Source: Rhodothermaceae bacterium (lineage in GTDB: Bacteria; Bacteroidota; Rhodothermia; Rhodothermales; Bin80). From it: 45,961 nt of DNA. Below the pieces are notes generated by a model. That model did not search any database, was not told the DNA's origin, and worked only from the letters and a program-made list of their open reading frames with translations. The stretch is from assembly GCA_009841335.1 (NCBI GenBank), contig VXLY01000015.1, positions 1 through 45,961 of the forward strand, written 5' to 3'. Shown one piece after another: positions 45,399 to 45,961 of this stretch. A program made the position numbers and the translations under genes. Position 1 is the stretch's first letter; each line of letters starts with the position of its first letter.

Positions 45399-45961
45399 AT
45401 GCCCAATCAATTGTCCTACGCTATGGTTGACTGGCCTCGAATGGCGGCACATATCGTGCGGCAGGAGGCACAAGTCAGTGGTCCGGTCATCGCTCATGAA
45501 AACGGACGCGCTGTAGAGGCCACCACGGAACTTCCCGATTGGCAGCCTGACATGCCGCTGAAGCGGGCTCGCAGGTTGTATGAAGGCATTACTTTTTTGC
45601 CGCGTGACCGAGTACGTGAACAGTCCGCACATACCTGGCTCGCCCGCCAGCTTGTCTGCTTCAGCCCGTACCTGAAGCCTCTACGAACAGGGTGCTTTCT
45701 GATTCAGAAGCCGGATATTGATCCTCTTGCGCGGTTTATCGGCAGCAGGCCGTATCTGCGGGGCGGAGCTGCGGAAGCCGGCGAATGGGCTCATCTATCC
45801 CTGTGCAATGCGGCAGGAGGAACGCTTCACCGCGTCTGTAACGGTGGGGGATTTCTGAGCCAAACACCGGTTGATGTATTGGCCGATCCGGCAGGTCCGC
45901 TAGGGCGGGCCGGTTTGGAGTTGGCTGAACGGCTACATCTTTTCGGGCTGCATGATCTGGG
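45399..45961 (+). CDS. ImuB-like Y-family DNA polymerase, N-terminal part (cut by window edge)
   Basis: An open frame from the ATG at 45399 (or 45423, reading MVDWPRMAAHIVRQ) runs off the window after about 187 codons. Its layout matches ImuB: AMVDWPRMAAHIV in place of the catalytic DxDxxF strand, GPVIAHENGRAVEAT, then MPLKRARRLYEGITFLP, and later GRAGLELAERLHLFGLHDLG, the helix-hairpin-like segment. The metal-binding acidic residues of active Y-family polymerases appear to be absent. ImuB works with ImuA and DnaE2 in mutagenic repair. No ImuA gene precedes it here, and the rest of the cassette may lie beyond 45961. Confidence 0.6.
   Translation, partial: MPNQLSYAMVDWPRMAAHIVRQEAQVSGPVIAHENGRAVEATTELPDWQPDMPLKRARRLYEGITFLPRDRVREQSAHTWLARQLVCFSPYLKPLRTGCFLIQKPDIDPLARFIGSRPYLRGGAAEAGEWAHLSLCNAAGGTLHRVCNGGGFLSQTPVDVLADPAGPLGRAGLELAERLHLFGLHDL

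Noticed and set aside
45369-45632. Minus-strand 87-codon frame opposite the ImuB-like gene
   Set aside because: The plus-strand reading carries the Y-family layout and runs on to the window edge; the minus frame has no features.
1-45961. CRISPR arrays, insertion sequences, phage genes or integration sites
   Set aside because: I found no regularly spaced repeats, transposase, integrase or tRNA-linked direct repeats in the window.

Overview
The window looks like a chromosomal segment from an aerobic, Gram-negative member of the Bacteroidota/Rhodothermota side of the tree, most likely Rhodothermia (Rhodothermus/Salinibacter relatives). The pointers are: an alternative complex III operon (actABCDEF) running directly into SCO and caa3 oxidase genes as in Rhodothermus marinus; an A2-type oxidase subunit I with the YSHPAV motif; a SprE/PorW-like TPR lipoprotein; many lipobox lipoproteins; and few clear Shine-Dalgarno sequences. 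This placement is inferred from gene content and remembered family features; no database search was run.

Layout. 1-3234 (minus strand) is the str operon, rpsL-rpsG-fusA-tuf, with tuf cut by the window edge. 3392-10068 (minus) holds ftsH, then pyk followed 3 nt later by a 1027-residue TPR/SPOR lipoprotein. 10160-13176 holds a PHP-family phosphodiesterase, a small lipoprotein and a PhoX/DUF839 protein. 13531-27303 (minus) is one respiratory block: actA-B-C-D-E-F, a small membrane protein, sco, coxB-A-C-D, then an orphan substrate-binding lipoprotein. 27420-33203 holds a MATE transporter, a secreted carboxylesterase and a secreted Ig-like/LVIVD propeller protein, separated by long non-coding gaps. 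33523-34833 holds HtpX and a frameshifted DGPF/YCII gene. 34931-39914 (minus) is a second cytochrome oxidase operon: cupredoxin-like lipoprotein, coxA, coxC, coxD, two tiny membrane proteins, coxB. 40051-44510 (plus) holds two unknown genes, an auracyanin-like blue copper lipoprotein, a small unknown protein, an LpxH-like phosphoesterase and a glycosyltransferase. 44665-45961 holds a tiny membrane protein, a DUF6504-like protein and the start of an ImuB-like Y-family polymerase.

How the genes fit together. ACIII oxidises quinol and passes electrons through its haem subunits to cytochrome c domains (ActE, or the haem domain fused to CoxB1) or to a soluble or lipid-anchored carrier. Two haem-copper oxidases can receive them: the A2-type caa3 encoded with ACIII, and an A1-type enzyme (AHPEVY motif) encoded about 10 kb away whose subunit II has no haem domain. 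The blue copper lipoprotein at 41315 and the cupredoxin-like lipoprotein at 39153 sit next to the second oxidase and are good candidates for its electron donor or copper delivery. The most novel-looking material is in this second oxidase operon: an unusual gene order, a subunit II with about 60 extra residues inside its CuA domain, and two undescribed small membrane proteins, one with a CxxC motif just after its signal peptide.
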